The notes beneath the pieces were generated by a model, which was not told the DNA's origin, searched no databases, and saw only the letters and a list, made by a program, of their open reading frames with translations. A DNA stretch of 64,000 nt, taken from the NCBI GenBank assembly GCA_020744425.1, contig JAGMUV010000004.1, forward strand, positions 2,356,001 to 2,420,000, written 5' to 3'. The translations under genes and the position numbers were made by a program. Positions 36,942 through 47,729 of this stretch are shown piece by piece. This DNA is from Dactylonectria macrodidyma. Its lineage: Eukaryota; Ascomycota; Sordariomycetes; Hypocreales; Nectriaceae. The stretch's first letter is position 1; each line of letters begins with the position of its first letter.

Positions 36942-37303
36942 TGTGGGCGAAAGTTGGTCGCGGGGCAAACGAAGAGGGGATGTTCGAGGAGAAGAGGAGG
37001 CGAGAAATTCCCGGCGGAGCAATTCGCGATGGCGGAGGGATTGAATCGCACAGACGAATTGTTGTTTTGTGGTTGCAAAGGAAAGTTCTCCGGGTTATCG
37101 CGGGATGGAGAGCCGGGACGGATGATGGAGCAGCCGTGGGTGGGTGTTCGGATGACAGAAGCGGATGTGGGGGAAGGAACATGGAGGGGCAATTCTAGGT
37201 CTACATGGTGGGGTAGTTTGCCGCCAACTGTAATTTTCCCCTTCAATCACCCTCTCGTATTACAGGATGGAGCACTGCATGGCGGCACCGTTACGACTGG
37301 AAA
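36942..37303. other. QPRTase promoter
   Basis: About 360 bp, GA-rich on the plus strand (CT-rich leader for the minus-strand gene). No coding feature. Confidence 0.45.
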
Positions 37304-40300
37304 TTGTACAAGGCTGAGTTGGGATTTATGAAATTCCAAATATGCTGGTGCCTAACTACTGAATCAATGGCGGACCTCGATAAAATTGTCCAGTTAGCTC
37401 GGGAAGCACTCGAGAACAGCTTAGACGGACATATAGACCGCGCCGCATTACTGGATACTCTGAGCAGTCGGCTAAGTGACAGACACGCACGAACTGGGCA
37501 GTGAGAAGATCTAGATGAGGCAATTGAGGTTGCCCAAGCGGCCGTTGAAGCTACACCCGATCACCACCCGGAATTGCTTGGACGGTTGAGCAACTTGGGC
37601 TTCGAATTGGGCATCAGATACTCACGCGCTGGGTCAATATTAGACCTCGACAGCGCTATCCAAATCGCCCGAAGTATTATAAAAGCCGTCCCAGAAAACC
37701 ACAAAGATCGAGCTGCATTTTGATATAACCTTAGTGCCCGACTTGGTAAGATATACTCGCGAACTGGATCGAGCGAGGATCTCGAGGAAGCTATTACTGT
37801 TACTCCAAAGGCTATCAGCGTCCTCCCTCAAAGCCACCCAGATCAGGCTGGGCGCTTGAGCAACTTGGGCATCCTAGTGAGCAATCAGTATGCAAGCACT
37901 GGGCTCAGAACGCATCTCGAGGAAGCTATCCAGTTGGCATCCAAGGCCGATGAGGCTACTCCAGCCAACCACACAGAGTGGGCTGCACGGATGAGCAATC
38001 TAAGCGTCCGACTAGGCGAGAGATATCTGGGTACGGGGCAAACGGCGGACCTCGAAAAGGCCATTCAAGTGGCGCAGACAGCCGTTGACGCTACGCCAGA
38101 GGATGATCCAAACTAGGGCCAGCGGCTAGCCAACCTCAGCACCCGACTTGGTGACAGATTCTCATGCACAGGGGAGGTAACGGATCTGGATGAGGCTATT
38201 CAGCTAGCCCGCAAAGCAGTGAATGAATGCCACGCCAAAAGACCATACAGATCACATCATCTATGTGAACAACCTGAGTGTTCTGCCAAGGGATAAGTAC
38301 TCAGTCACTGGAAAAATGAGCAACCTAGAGGAGGCAATGCAATTATCTCGGATGATCGTTCAGTCACTGCCAGAAGACCATACGAATCAAGGTCAACTAT
38401 TGGATAATCTCGGCCTTCGACTTGGTGAGAGGTATTTGCGCACCGGAAGATCGTCAGATCTTGATGAGGCCATTGAAATAGGTCGGAAAGTCCTTGCAAT
38501 CACCCCAGAATGTCACTCCGATCGTGCTGCGTGGTTGAACAACTTAAGTACACGGCTAAGTGATAAATTTTCACATTCTGCAGACATCGCGGACCTAGAT
38601 GATGCAATTCGACTCGGGCGGGAGGCCGTCCAAGCCACCCCGGAAAGTCATCCAAATCGAGCTCAATGGTTAACCAACCTTTCGGCATATCTGTGGAAGT
38701 AGATACTCGAGTACTGGGGAAATTTCAGATCTTGAAGACTCCATACAAGCGTTGCGAGACGCTATGAGGACTGCTCCAACGGAGCATTTGGTTCGGATTG
38801 CGATCCTGAATAACCTTGCGATTCGACTCAACGGGAGATACCTCCGCGTTGGTGTGCTGGGAGATCTCGACGAAGCTGTCAGTCTGACAAGGGAAGCCGT
38901 GAAAGCTGTCTCAAAAGACCATACAGCTCGAGCTGGACGGTTAAGTAAACTGAGCAATCAACTTGGCGATAGACATTTGCACACCAAGTCCAAGCAGGAT
39001 CTAAAAGAGGCTCTTCGAATGGCGTACATGGCCCTCCACGCTACTCCAAAAACGCACCCAGATCGCGCCGGGTGATTGAACGGCCTTAGTCTCCAACTCG
39101 GCAACAAATTCTTACTTGAAAGGTCCAAAAAGGATCTTAGAAGAGCCATCAACTTTGCATACGAGTCTGTCAAGGCAGCCCGAAAAGATCATCCAAATCG
39201 AGCTCTGTACTTGAACAACCTTGGAAATCGCATTTACGACAGGTATTTACTTACCAGGTCGAACAAAGATCTACAAAAGACTATTGAAATGGCCCGCAAA
39301 GCTGCCAAGGCCATTCCAAAAGATCATACAGATCACGCTGGACTGTTGAGCAACCTTGGAGATCGGCTTATCGAAAGATGCTCGCGTACGGAAGCAAGAA
39401 GAGATCTTGTCGAAGCTAGTCGGCGCTTTGATGTCGCTTTACATCAGGAACAGTCCCCGGTCAGAGTTCGCGTCTTAGCAGGCCACAGGCTCTTGACTTC
39501 ATTAGATGCTCTTGAAGAACACCAGCGAGCATATCACGTTGGGAAATTCACCATTCAGCTAGTCCCCTTGCTCACTCCGCCCTCACTCAAAGCACAGATA
39601 AGCAGCATCTTCTGTCGCAAGTGGTCGGACTCGCCTCGAATGCAGCTGCCAGCGCAATTAAACCCGGTAAAGGTTCCGTTGTCGCTATCGAATTGCTGGA
39701 GATGGGTCACGGAGTCCTCGCCAGTTCCCTCCAAAATTTGCGAGCAAATCTGTCCCCTTTGCAGACCCAACATCCAGACCTGGCCCGCTCATTTGTCGAA
39801 CTACAAAGTCAACTTGATTCGCGAAGCTTTCAAGGCAGCCTTTCAACTACTATAGGCACAAGTCTGAGCTCTGTGGCCGAGGCCGAGGCTGATAGGCGGC
39901 ACCGGGCCAGTAATCAAATACCACTTCTCCTAGAGAAAATCCGTGGTAAGCCTAGATTTGAGCGGTTCCTTCTAACTCCCTCTGAGGCCGAAATACGGGA
40001 TGCTGCAGCGCAGGGCCCTATCGTCATTCTCAATGCGAGTTTATGCCGATGCGACGCCTTGATTGTTGAAAAATCAGCAATCAAAATGCTCGAGTTGATT
40101 CATCTGTCTCAAGAAAAAATCCATGAACGAGCCCAAGATATGAAATCCACAGAGACACTTGAATGGCTCTGGGATATCATTGTCAGTCCCGTGCTTGACG
40201 CTCTAGGCTTCACTACCACGCCATCTAACGATGCTTGGCCACATATCTGGTGGATTACAACTGGATCACTTGTCGGGTTTCCCCCCCAGCAGCGGGATAC

Positions 40301-41125
40301 CATCTCGATCAAAGCTCCAATACAGCCCTTGACAGAGTCATCTCGTCCTACAGTTCTTCCATCAAAGCAATACTAGATGGTCGCCAAGAGAGTCAGAAAA
40401 TGCTCAACAAGTTACCAAACCATGTCGCTCTTGTTAGTATGCAGGATACACCAGAACAGAACAGACTACAATATGCCAGTGACGAGACGAGAGCTGTAGG
40501 GGAAATTTGCGAGTCATTGCATTTACAATGCATCCAGCCTGAGGAACCCTGCAATGCAGCCGTCTTAGAAGCTTTGGAAGCCTGCAGCATAATTCATTTC
40601 GCCGGCCATGGTGTCACAAACAGAGAGGACCCTCTCCGGAGTCTGTTGCTCCTCAAGGACTGGAAGGAGGATCCCCTCACCATAGGAAGTATCCTCGACA
40701 TGGATTTGAAGCACAACTTACCGTTTCTGGCCTACCTCTCAGCTTGCGGAACGGGTCGAATCCTCGATGAGAAGTCCATTGATGAGAGCATCCATATCAT
40801 AAGTGCCTTCCAGCTAATAGGATTCCGACATGTGGTGGGCACGCTTTGGGAGGTCAACGATGAGCTGTGTGCGTATATGGCAAGACTGATCTATGAGTTC
40901 CTACTAGCTAGTGGCGTAGGTGACAACGCCGTGAGCGGCGGCCTGCACCATGCTTCTAGGAGTCTTCGAGATGAGTGGGTTCGTGAAGAATGCCATGCCC
41001 GGAATCAGGAAAGTGGCCCCCAAGAACCAGCTCGTGACATTATATCTGGGAGAGATGTTGTGTTGTGTGAAGTTTTGGAGCCGAAAAGACCTCTCTGGGC
41101 TCCTTATGTGCACTTTGGCGCTTGA
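37304..41125 (+). pseudogene. Degraded TPR-CHAT protein gene (tetratricopeptide array + caspase-like CHAT domain)
   Basis: About twelve 42-residue TPR-like units with the recurring pattern HxDRAxxLNNLxxRLGxRYxxTGxxxDLxEAI run from 37.36 to about 39.4 kb, followed by a linker and a CHAT domain. Reading is broken by TGA at 37502, TGA at 37721, TAG at 38114 and TGA at 39073. Frameshifts occur near 38220, 38695, 39590 and 40280 (in a run of seven C). Two of the stops sit where the repeat pattern expects Arg or Gln (CGA to TGA, CAG to TAG) and one where Trp is expected (TGG to TGA), that is C:G to T:A transitions. The CHAT domain itself is open to the TGA/TAG-free end at 41125, with IIHFAGHG (His) and YLSACGTGR (Cys), the caspase-type dyad, and a typical RHVVGTLWEVND. 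The 5' end is also truncated. Fungal TPR-CHAT genes are expanded, often NLR-like families. Confidence 0.85.
40283..41125 (+). other. Intact CHAT peptidase domain within the TPR-CHAT pseudogene
   Basis: After the poly-C frameshift, 280 codons remain open in one frame: AAGYHLDQSSNTALDRVISS, then VALVSMQDTPEQNRLQYA, the His loop FAGHGVTN and the Cys loop LSACGTG. The frame extends back to a possible ATG at 40235. CHAT domains are caspase-like cysteine peptidases (separase/caspase clan). Whether this part is transcribed on its own is unknown. Confidence 0.7.
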
Positions 41126-41912
41126 GACGGAGATTTTAAGAAGGTATTACAGCAAGGTGATAACCGTGGTCTGAAATGGAGGGACAAGTATCTGTTTCAT
41201 TTTTATGTGGTGTTTAAGGGCTTCACTCAGGAGGTAGGCTGCATGGGATCGAATTCTCTATGAACGCTTCTGAATGCTTGCAGAGTCTGTTCTTTGTCAA
41301 TTTGGCTTGTTTCATTCGATACATCTCGCGTTAGAGAGCGTTGTTATGGCGGGTGACGGCTGAAGATTGTTTTGTTTGGATCTACGAGACAGTTTTGTGT
41401 TTAATGCTTATTTTGCCGCCCTCCGACGAAACTTTACAATCGGCGATCATAGATCTTGAAACCATGCGAGTCGCAACGCCATGTGCAGAGGAGTAGGATC
41501 ATTGACTACGTGCAAATAATGGATCATAGCACAGCAAAAAAAATCCCAACAGCTTGGTCGATCAATCGGGGGGGATGGCCCTAGTCTAGAACCTTTAGAT
41601 CATTATGATAGGTGTCACAATAGTAAACGCGCTGCAAGATTACGTTGCAAGAATGAGGACACGACACGTGGAGCAAGTTTTCGATGAAGCTTGGTAAATA
41701 ATATTTATACACAATAAGATATGTGCCTGGAAAGGTCAGGGCAAATCTATATACACAAACAAAACGCCATCTAGGTAGATGCGATATCACTGCAGTCTGC
41801 GTCAGACAGCAAGCGACAGGGAATAGTCAACGAAGCCTCGACGTCACAGACGTAGAGGAGCAATGTCAACCAGGGAAAGCTCTTTCAAGCTTTCTGGATG
41901 CCGTTGAGCTGC
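41126..41912. other. Intergenic between TPR-CHAT pseudogene and AA9 gene
   Basis: About 790 bp; AT-rich near 41540-41720. Contains the AA9 3'UTR. No gene seen. Confidence 0.5.
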
Positions 41913-42941
41913 TTACAGGTGGCGGCGAGCGTGGCTGCGGCGGCGGCGACGACGGCTGGAGCAGCCAGTGCCGGTGCCAGGGGAGCTGGTGGCAGTGGCA
42001 ACGGGAGCCTCGCTCTCCACCACAGTGGCGGCAGCGGAGGTGACGATGGTGGAGAAGGAGGGAGTGGGAACCACGACGGAGGCGGGCTCGGTGGTGACGA
42101 CAGCCTCGGCAGCGGAGGTGACGGCGGCGGCAGAGGTGGCAACAACAGGGGCAGATGTAACAGCGGCAGCGGAGGTAACGGCAGCGGCGGAAGAAGCAAC
42201 GGCAGTGTTGCTACCACCGCCGCTGGAGCCGGAGCCGGTCCAGACCTCAGGGCCGGGGATCTCGTAGCTGGTGTACGAACCGTAGAGGTTGAACAGGATG
42301 CCGGGGTCGGAGTAGGTGTAACCAGTGTTGAAGTCGAAGTCCTGGTCAGGGACGTCGCTGCCAGAGCCAGTGATCTCGAACTGGACACACGAGGGGTAGA
42401 ACTGGGCGCCACGAGCAGAGTTCTCGTTGTAGGCGGTGTCACTCTCGTGGTGGGCAATGATCTCCTGGCGGATCAGGTACTGGCCAGCGGCCAGACCAGA
42501 GGGCAGGGTGAAGTCGGCCTTGCCACCGGCGGCGATGAGCTTGTCGACAGCCCACTCGGAGCCATCGTAGCCGTCCTCGGCGATCTTGGTCCAGATAGCA
42601 CCGGTGCCATCACCAGTGGTGTAGGGGGCAATGTAGGTGATGACGGGGCCCTGGTGGGAGGCGGCGATGATGTCGTCACCGCGGTTGTCGTGGTACCACT
42701 CGAAGGTAAGCTTGTCACCAGCGGCAGCGGTGACGAACTCGTCGACCTTGGTGCCGCCGTTAACGTTGCAGACGATGTCAGCCGAGGTCAGGTCCTTGAC
42801 GGGGCTGTTGTTGGCAGGGCTTCGGATGTAAGCCGATCGGCCATCACCCTGGTCGACGTCGTTGACCCAGACGCCGTAGACTTGGGCGTGGGCGGCAACG
42901 GTGCTGGCCATGGCCAGAGCGGAAACGGCGGAGTAACGCAT
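41913..42941 (-). CDS. AA9 lytic polysaccharide monooxygenase (former GH61), secreted
   Basis: Copper enzyme that cleaves cellulose or related glucans by oxidation outside the cell. 342 residues, single exon. The signal peptide MRYSAVSALAMASTVAA is followed directly by His18 (HAQVYGVWVND), so the mature protein starts with the copper histidine brace. The second copper His is in AASHQGPVITYIAP. The QxY second-sphere motif is in SARGAQFYPSCVQFEITGSG after EIIAHHESD. The catalytic domain ends near TYSDPGILFNLYG. A 100-residue Ala/Val/Ser/Thr linker follows, and instead of a CBM1 the protein ends in GCSSRRRRRRSHARRHL. TATATAA (minus strand) lies about 250 bp upstream of the ATG and the leader is CT-rich. 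The alternative ATG at 43322 adds non-signal-like sequence and is rejected. Confidence 0.93.
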   Translation of the reverse strand: MRYSAVSALAMASTVAAHAQVYGVWVNDVDQGDGRSAYIRSPANNSPVKDLTSADIVCNVNGGTKVDEFVTAAAGDKLTFEWYHDNRGDDIIAASHQGPVITYIAPYTTGDGTGAIWTKIAEDGYDGSEWAVDKLIAAGGKADFTLPSGLAAGQYLIRQEIIAHHESDTAYNENSARGAQFYPSCVQFEITGSGSDVPDQDFDFNTGYTYSDPGILFNLYGSYTSYEIPGPEVWTGSGSSGGGSNTAVASSAAAVTSAAAVTSAPVVATSAAAVTSAAEAVVTTEPASVVVPTPSFSTIVTSAAATVVESEAPVATATSSPGTGTGCSSRRRRRRSHARRHL

Positions 42942-45900
42942 GTTGATAGATGGGGGGATGTTGAGCTTGGTAGAGTGTTGGTTGTTTTGTTTTGGGGTGT
43001 TCGTAAATGACTGGATGAAGCGAAGCTCGCTGGGATATTCGACTTCAAGGTGGTTTGAGAGAATGAATGGTTGGCACAGCCAATAGAAAGAAAGTGAAGA
43101 TGAAAGAGAGAGACAAGCAACAACGAACTGGTTTGCAAGGACGAGTGTGAAGAGAGAGGGAAGTAGAGGCTTGAGGGAACGAAGCCTCGACTTATATATC
43201 GAGTCCATCAACCTCCTTTCCCAGGCTGTCTCCGCCAGGCTCGCCACACTCCCTGTCATCCCTGGTGGTCCATCTCGGTTCCAATAGAACAAAAAGAATT
43301 TCCCAACAAGGATTGTTTCCACGCAAATTCCGCGAGCTGGGATGATTGATGGGCTTCATGGGGAGGGTGGCCCTTCATGGCGGCTGCGGTGGTGCCAAGG
43401 CTGCACTTCAGACATGGAGCGTAGGGAATCTAGCCAGGGCGGGACATGAGCGCCGCGGCTGAGTGTTGATGCTCAGTGTTAAGCGAGCCTCTCTCTGCAG
43501 ACAGGGCGGTTGTGATTTTTCTTACAGGGCAATCTAGATGGAATCAGGCGGTGCCAGTGCGCGAATCTCTCCTGGAGGGCAATACCGAGAGGGCTTTCTG
43601 CGCAGTGGGCAAGCAAGGGGGAGGTACAGCAGGGGGTTTAGGCATGGGAGAGAGGAAGAGACCATCTCAAGCGCTGGTTCAAGGCCTGGTCGGCCGGCGA
43701 CAGGTGGGTACGTTGCCACTTTTCTCCCTGGGCTTCCATCACCAGCATCGACATGATAGACGGAAAAATGGGGAGCGGTCGAAAAGCGAAACCCGGCCGT
43801 TCAGTTGGGCTTGCCGCAAGCCTAACGAAAGCGGGGAATGTCTTGGGATGCTTAACGGTGTGCTTAACGCTCAGCAAGGGTTGCTTGGACCAGTTTTGAC
43901 AGGGTTGATGGGTTGCTCTCAAGTTGACAGCAGGGTTCTACGTAGCCGACCTTGGACAAGGCCCTTCGTCTATCCTCTCTTCGTCTTCTCCCCCCTGCGG
44001 CCTCGGTTTGAGCCTCACTGGGATCAGCAATACCTTGCGTGCTTATTGGACAGTCCGTACCCATTCTTGGACAATCAGTGGATTGCTGAAACCCAGGCCT
44101 CCTGGTGGCTGCAGCCCTCCGTTCCGGGGTCCCTTCAAGGTCCCCTTCAATCACGGGAGATTCGCTATTGGAGATCTAGCGCCGGCCCCGCTGGCCCGAT
44201 GTCCACCAGCGGCTCAGTGTCCGAATCTTCCAGATCCCAGAACGACCTCCTAGAACGACTCCCAGAGGCGGGAACGAAGCGGGTTGCTGTCAATACGGGA
44301 TCTTGTCGAGACGCCCCGAGTTGTCTCTGTTCAATCTACCTGCCCTGCCTGTAAGCCCCCCTGAAATATCCTCGCCAACCACCATCCGCGCAATGATTAC
44401 TACTGCGTTGGCTGTTTAGACTTGCTTTGCCTTGGCGATAGACTCAGCTCACACCTGAAACGACGCGAAGATCATATGATCGGCGAAGGGGGGGGAGGGC
44501 AACTAGTTTGAGCGCGAGGAGGGTGACATTCAGCGAATCTTCGTGGCCTGACAGGCGGGGAAGAAAAACACCAAGATTGGCGTCTTTAATCAAGATCAGT
44601 ATGTTATGAAACGGCTACGAATGTTCCCAGGCAGCCGGGCTTTTGGGCATGAGCTGATGAGTACGAATGAGGCGTACATGACGCTGTGTTGATGGAGACG
44701 AGGCAGCAGCCATGATTCATTCTTGTTCGCCATCGACGGGAGGCGAATCTCGATGGACCCCACCATCCATCATCCATCCCAGACCCTGGGTTTATATATA
44801 TCATACAGTGGCTTAATGCTACGTACTCAATGCTTTTTCCAACAATCGGGGAATTCGGGCTCCGTCCATTGTCGCGACTTCAAGCCGGATGCCGCAATCT
44901 CCACAAGTCAATTCGGCGAGACGGTCCGCGTGCAAGGCCGTTCAAAGGCCAATAGCATTGTGCTGCGCTGTATTTTCCCTCAATGGCAATCGAGAGGCCA
45001 AATTGGCTGCGGAAAGGGAGGGGGGACCCGTTTCGTTTGAGTCGTTTCAGGATATTTCATCACTCTGGCGTGATGGTGCACAGCTATGTGCAAGGGGGTA
45101 GAGTCGTCGTCATCGTCTAAAATCCTTGAATTGCTCGCTTCTCTTGCGCAACTCGTCGTAGGATGCATCGAGGTATCAAAAACTAAAATCCGGATGCTTA
45201 AACATTCGGTATAAGCTCTTCAATAAGCTTGAGCCTGTGAAGAATAAACTTAAGGTTATTGGAAGATGATGCAACAAGAACAGAGTTGATTGGCACTAAT
45301 CAGCCCATGTCCTGACAAGGGTGGCGCTGTCGCAGACTTGCAAACACTCGGATAGACGGCATCAGCAAACGCCGCATACCCTATAGATTCATTCCTGACA
45401 CGTTCTGTAACTATCATGCTTTGCAAACAAAACAGAGTATTGTAAACCATTTTGTTTCTTCGATTTCTTGTATCATCTATACTGTTTCGGTTTCTCCCAG
45501 TGTAAACAGCCGTGCTAGATTCACATCCGGGCCAAAAAAGGATCGTTCCATGGAAACACTGACGAACGGGGTTGGCATTCCTTTATGCATATATATGGTC
45601 AAACAATGGTGCACTAGTAAGTCCTAAAATGTGTCCTCAATGCAAGGGGACATTCTTTTCCCTCGGATTGAGTGCTTTGATACCTAGTATAGCTTCTAAC
45701 GTTCCCTGTACAGGATGGAGCGGCCTGTCATGCCACTCCCGTTCCTCGAAATGAGGCCAAACACCTGTGAAGATCGTTAAATTCTCTCCAAGTCACTACG
45801 GTCACCGGATTGAAGGTGAACCCTGAATTCAAGACCATACTGAGCCGGTTTCCACACTCGAAAAGCCTCCAGGTCGCATTACCACAAGGAGTAAACTAGA

Positions 45901-46863
45901 GTTGATCCAACATCGCCTACCCTATCCACACTGCTCATGACCATCCCCAGAACTCGGTGCCAGGAGTAAAGAAGCGGTCACAAACAAAGCCCTTGTCTGG
46001 CCCACATCCTCCCGAAACCCGAAGGTGATCACCGACGACGGTGAAAGCGAGCGGTCCTTTCAACCCATGGAATGGATACCTCCTAGATGATCCTTTCCCA
46101 TGCTTTGTCTCGAATATTCGGTCTGTATTAGGATATTCCTGTCAAAATCTTTCTTTAATTAGCATACTTTGCTCAGGCCCTCCATCGATTGGCATCCTAA
46201 CGTTTCTGCGGCACACGCGGAAGCTGGACAGTTAGAAGCTGGAAGCGTTCGCTTACCCCTGGCTTCTCCCCCCTAATCTAGTTGAAAATTGATCGCACAA
46301 CCCCTGGGAATAAATTTGTCCTGACTGAAAGTGTGCAGAGGCCGTGCCAAGTTGGTTGAAGTTGGAGGTGAGCCCGCTCCCATGTTCTACGAGAATGGGC
46401 AACGTCCGTGGTGAGTGATAGGTGAGCGAGAGATGTTATAGACTAAGGTATGCGTCAATCGAGTATGTTTCCTCAAAACAGCATCGTCGCTATGGATTAT
46501 TACTTCATCAAGCTCGATCAGGCGCCTGGATCCGACGTCCACTGATCCAGACGTGCACGTATAGCACCTACGCTTGTTAAAAACAAGGTCATGCGTTGGC
46601 CAGACTCGACATGATGAGTCGGTGTGACGAAGATTCTCTGCATATCCATGGCTTTTCGGTACTCTGAAGGTGATTAGATCCCCTGAGGTTTGCGCAGAAT
46701 CATGTTTACTGAAAGTGGCACCGAAAGATCACTTTGCTGATCTTTTCGAGCAACCCAACATAGGTAGGTGGTTTGGGCAATCCCATCGCACGCACCTTGG
46801 CACAATTAACTGGCAATTGACTTAGTGCTCTCCGACCAAAGGGCTAATATCTTCGACTTCAAT
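42942..46863. other. Gene-poor interval
   Basis: Begins with the AA9 promoter (TATA near 43195). A 292-codon plus-strand frame (43476-44354) is long, but it has no motif, no good start context and competing frames opposite, so it is not called. From 44.4 to 46.9 kb only short random frames are seen. Confidence 0.4.
43192..43200 (-). promoter_or_regulatory. TATA box of the AA9 gene
   Basis: Minus-strand ATATATAAG about 250 bp before the start codon at 42941, followed by a CT-rich leader; position and composition fit an inducible secreted-enzyme promoter. Confidence 0.5.
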
Positions 46864-46935
46864 ATGAAATTGTCATCCCTTCTTCCATTCGCCGCGCTGG
46901 CCTCGGGTTTCACCGTCCCTCTTGTCGACGCCTGA
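46864..46935 (+). pseudogene. Orphan signal-peptide fragment
   Basis: ATG at 46864 opens a textbook secretion signal, MKLSSLLPFAALASGF then TVPLVDA, which stops at a TGA (46933) after 23 codons. The frame stays readable for 17 more codons before a TAG. No downstream secreted domain is visible on this strand, so it looks like the 5' end of a lost secreted-protein gene. Confidence 0.4.
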
Positions 46936-47160
46936 GAAAACACAGTTGATGCGGAGACCGAAATTCTTGAACTGTTTTGGACCTTTTAGAACGAAATTTC
47001 TCAGCTCCGGAGTAGGCAAGGGTGGTTGAAGATCAAGCTGCGGCTCTCGAAACATCTCCTCTCGCCGGCCTCCATAGACCGTCGCGATACGGTCGTCGAT
47101 AATCCCACGGGCGACCAACTGGACGTCGGTGGCTCGCTGTCACAAAATAAGAGCCCGATA
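46873..47160 (-). pseudogene. Possible gene fragment, unknown family
   Basis: A minus-strand frame reads RGIIDDRIATVYGGRREEMF, then REPQLDLQPPLPTPELRNF and VLKGPKQFKNFG. Its composition is protein-like and a TTTTGTGACAG acceptor-like signal precedes it near 47150. No start, no stop context and no family recognised; it overlaps the orphan signal peptide on the other strand. It may be an internal exon remnant. Confidence 0.25.
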
Positions 47161-47729
47161 TAGGTCGAAGCCATGCAATGCATTCAAAGTTTACTGGCCC
47201 TGACACTTGGGTCGTCTTGAAGATGAGATGAGCACACTCTTGGGCTACTTCTACTTCTGTTACCTCTGGTGAGGGGGCTTGATTGGGGCTCTATGATGGT
47301 CCAATGACTTAATACAACTTCGTTCAGCCACGTAGACCGAAGGCAAGTGGTGAGGCTGAGCCATTCATCACTAGATCCTCTCCGAAGAGATCAAGAATCA
47401 CGACAGTATTGGAAGTATATTCTCCAATTGCACGGGTTCGTCTTTTTGCCACGAGAAAACTAAATCCGCCTATTTGATACAACCGAAAGAGGGGGCAAAG
47501 CGAGGTAGCGGCTGTGCCGAAGGTTAGGTCGTATTGTCGATCAAAGCACAGAATCAGGGTGTTTCCCTTTCATGGTAGGGATGGAACCACATCTTCAATT
47601 AGTGACGAATGGCCGGACTGGCCAAAATCCAAAGGAATATAGCCGACTCAATTGCGTTAACAATCGAGTGCTGACTTGTTCAGCCGCCCTGAATCATTCT
47701 TATCAGGAGATCCTGGAATAATATGTTAC
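47161..47729. other. No feature seen
   Basis: About 570 bp without coding or structural signals. Confidence 0.4.

Noticed and set aside
13641..42941. Three copper proteins (SCO1, copper amine oxidase, AA9) within 30 kb as a copper cluster
   Set aside because: They act in different compartments and pathways and are separated by many unrelated genes; chance is the simpler explanation.
43476..44354. 292-codon plus-strand open frame
   Set aside because: Long, but rich in Arg/Ser/Pro with no domain, no intron signals, no leader, and competing open frames on the other strand; probably chance in GC-rich upstream DNA.
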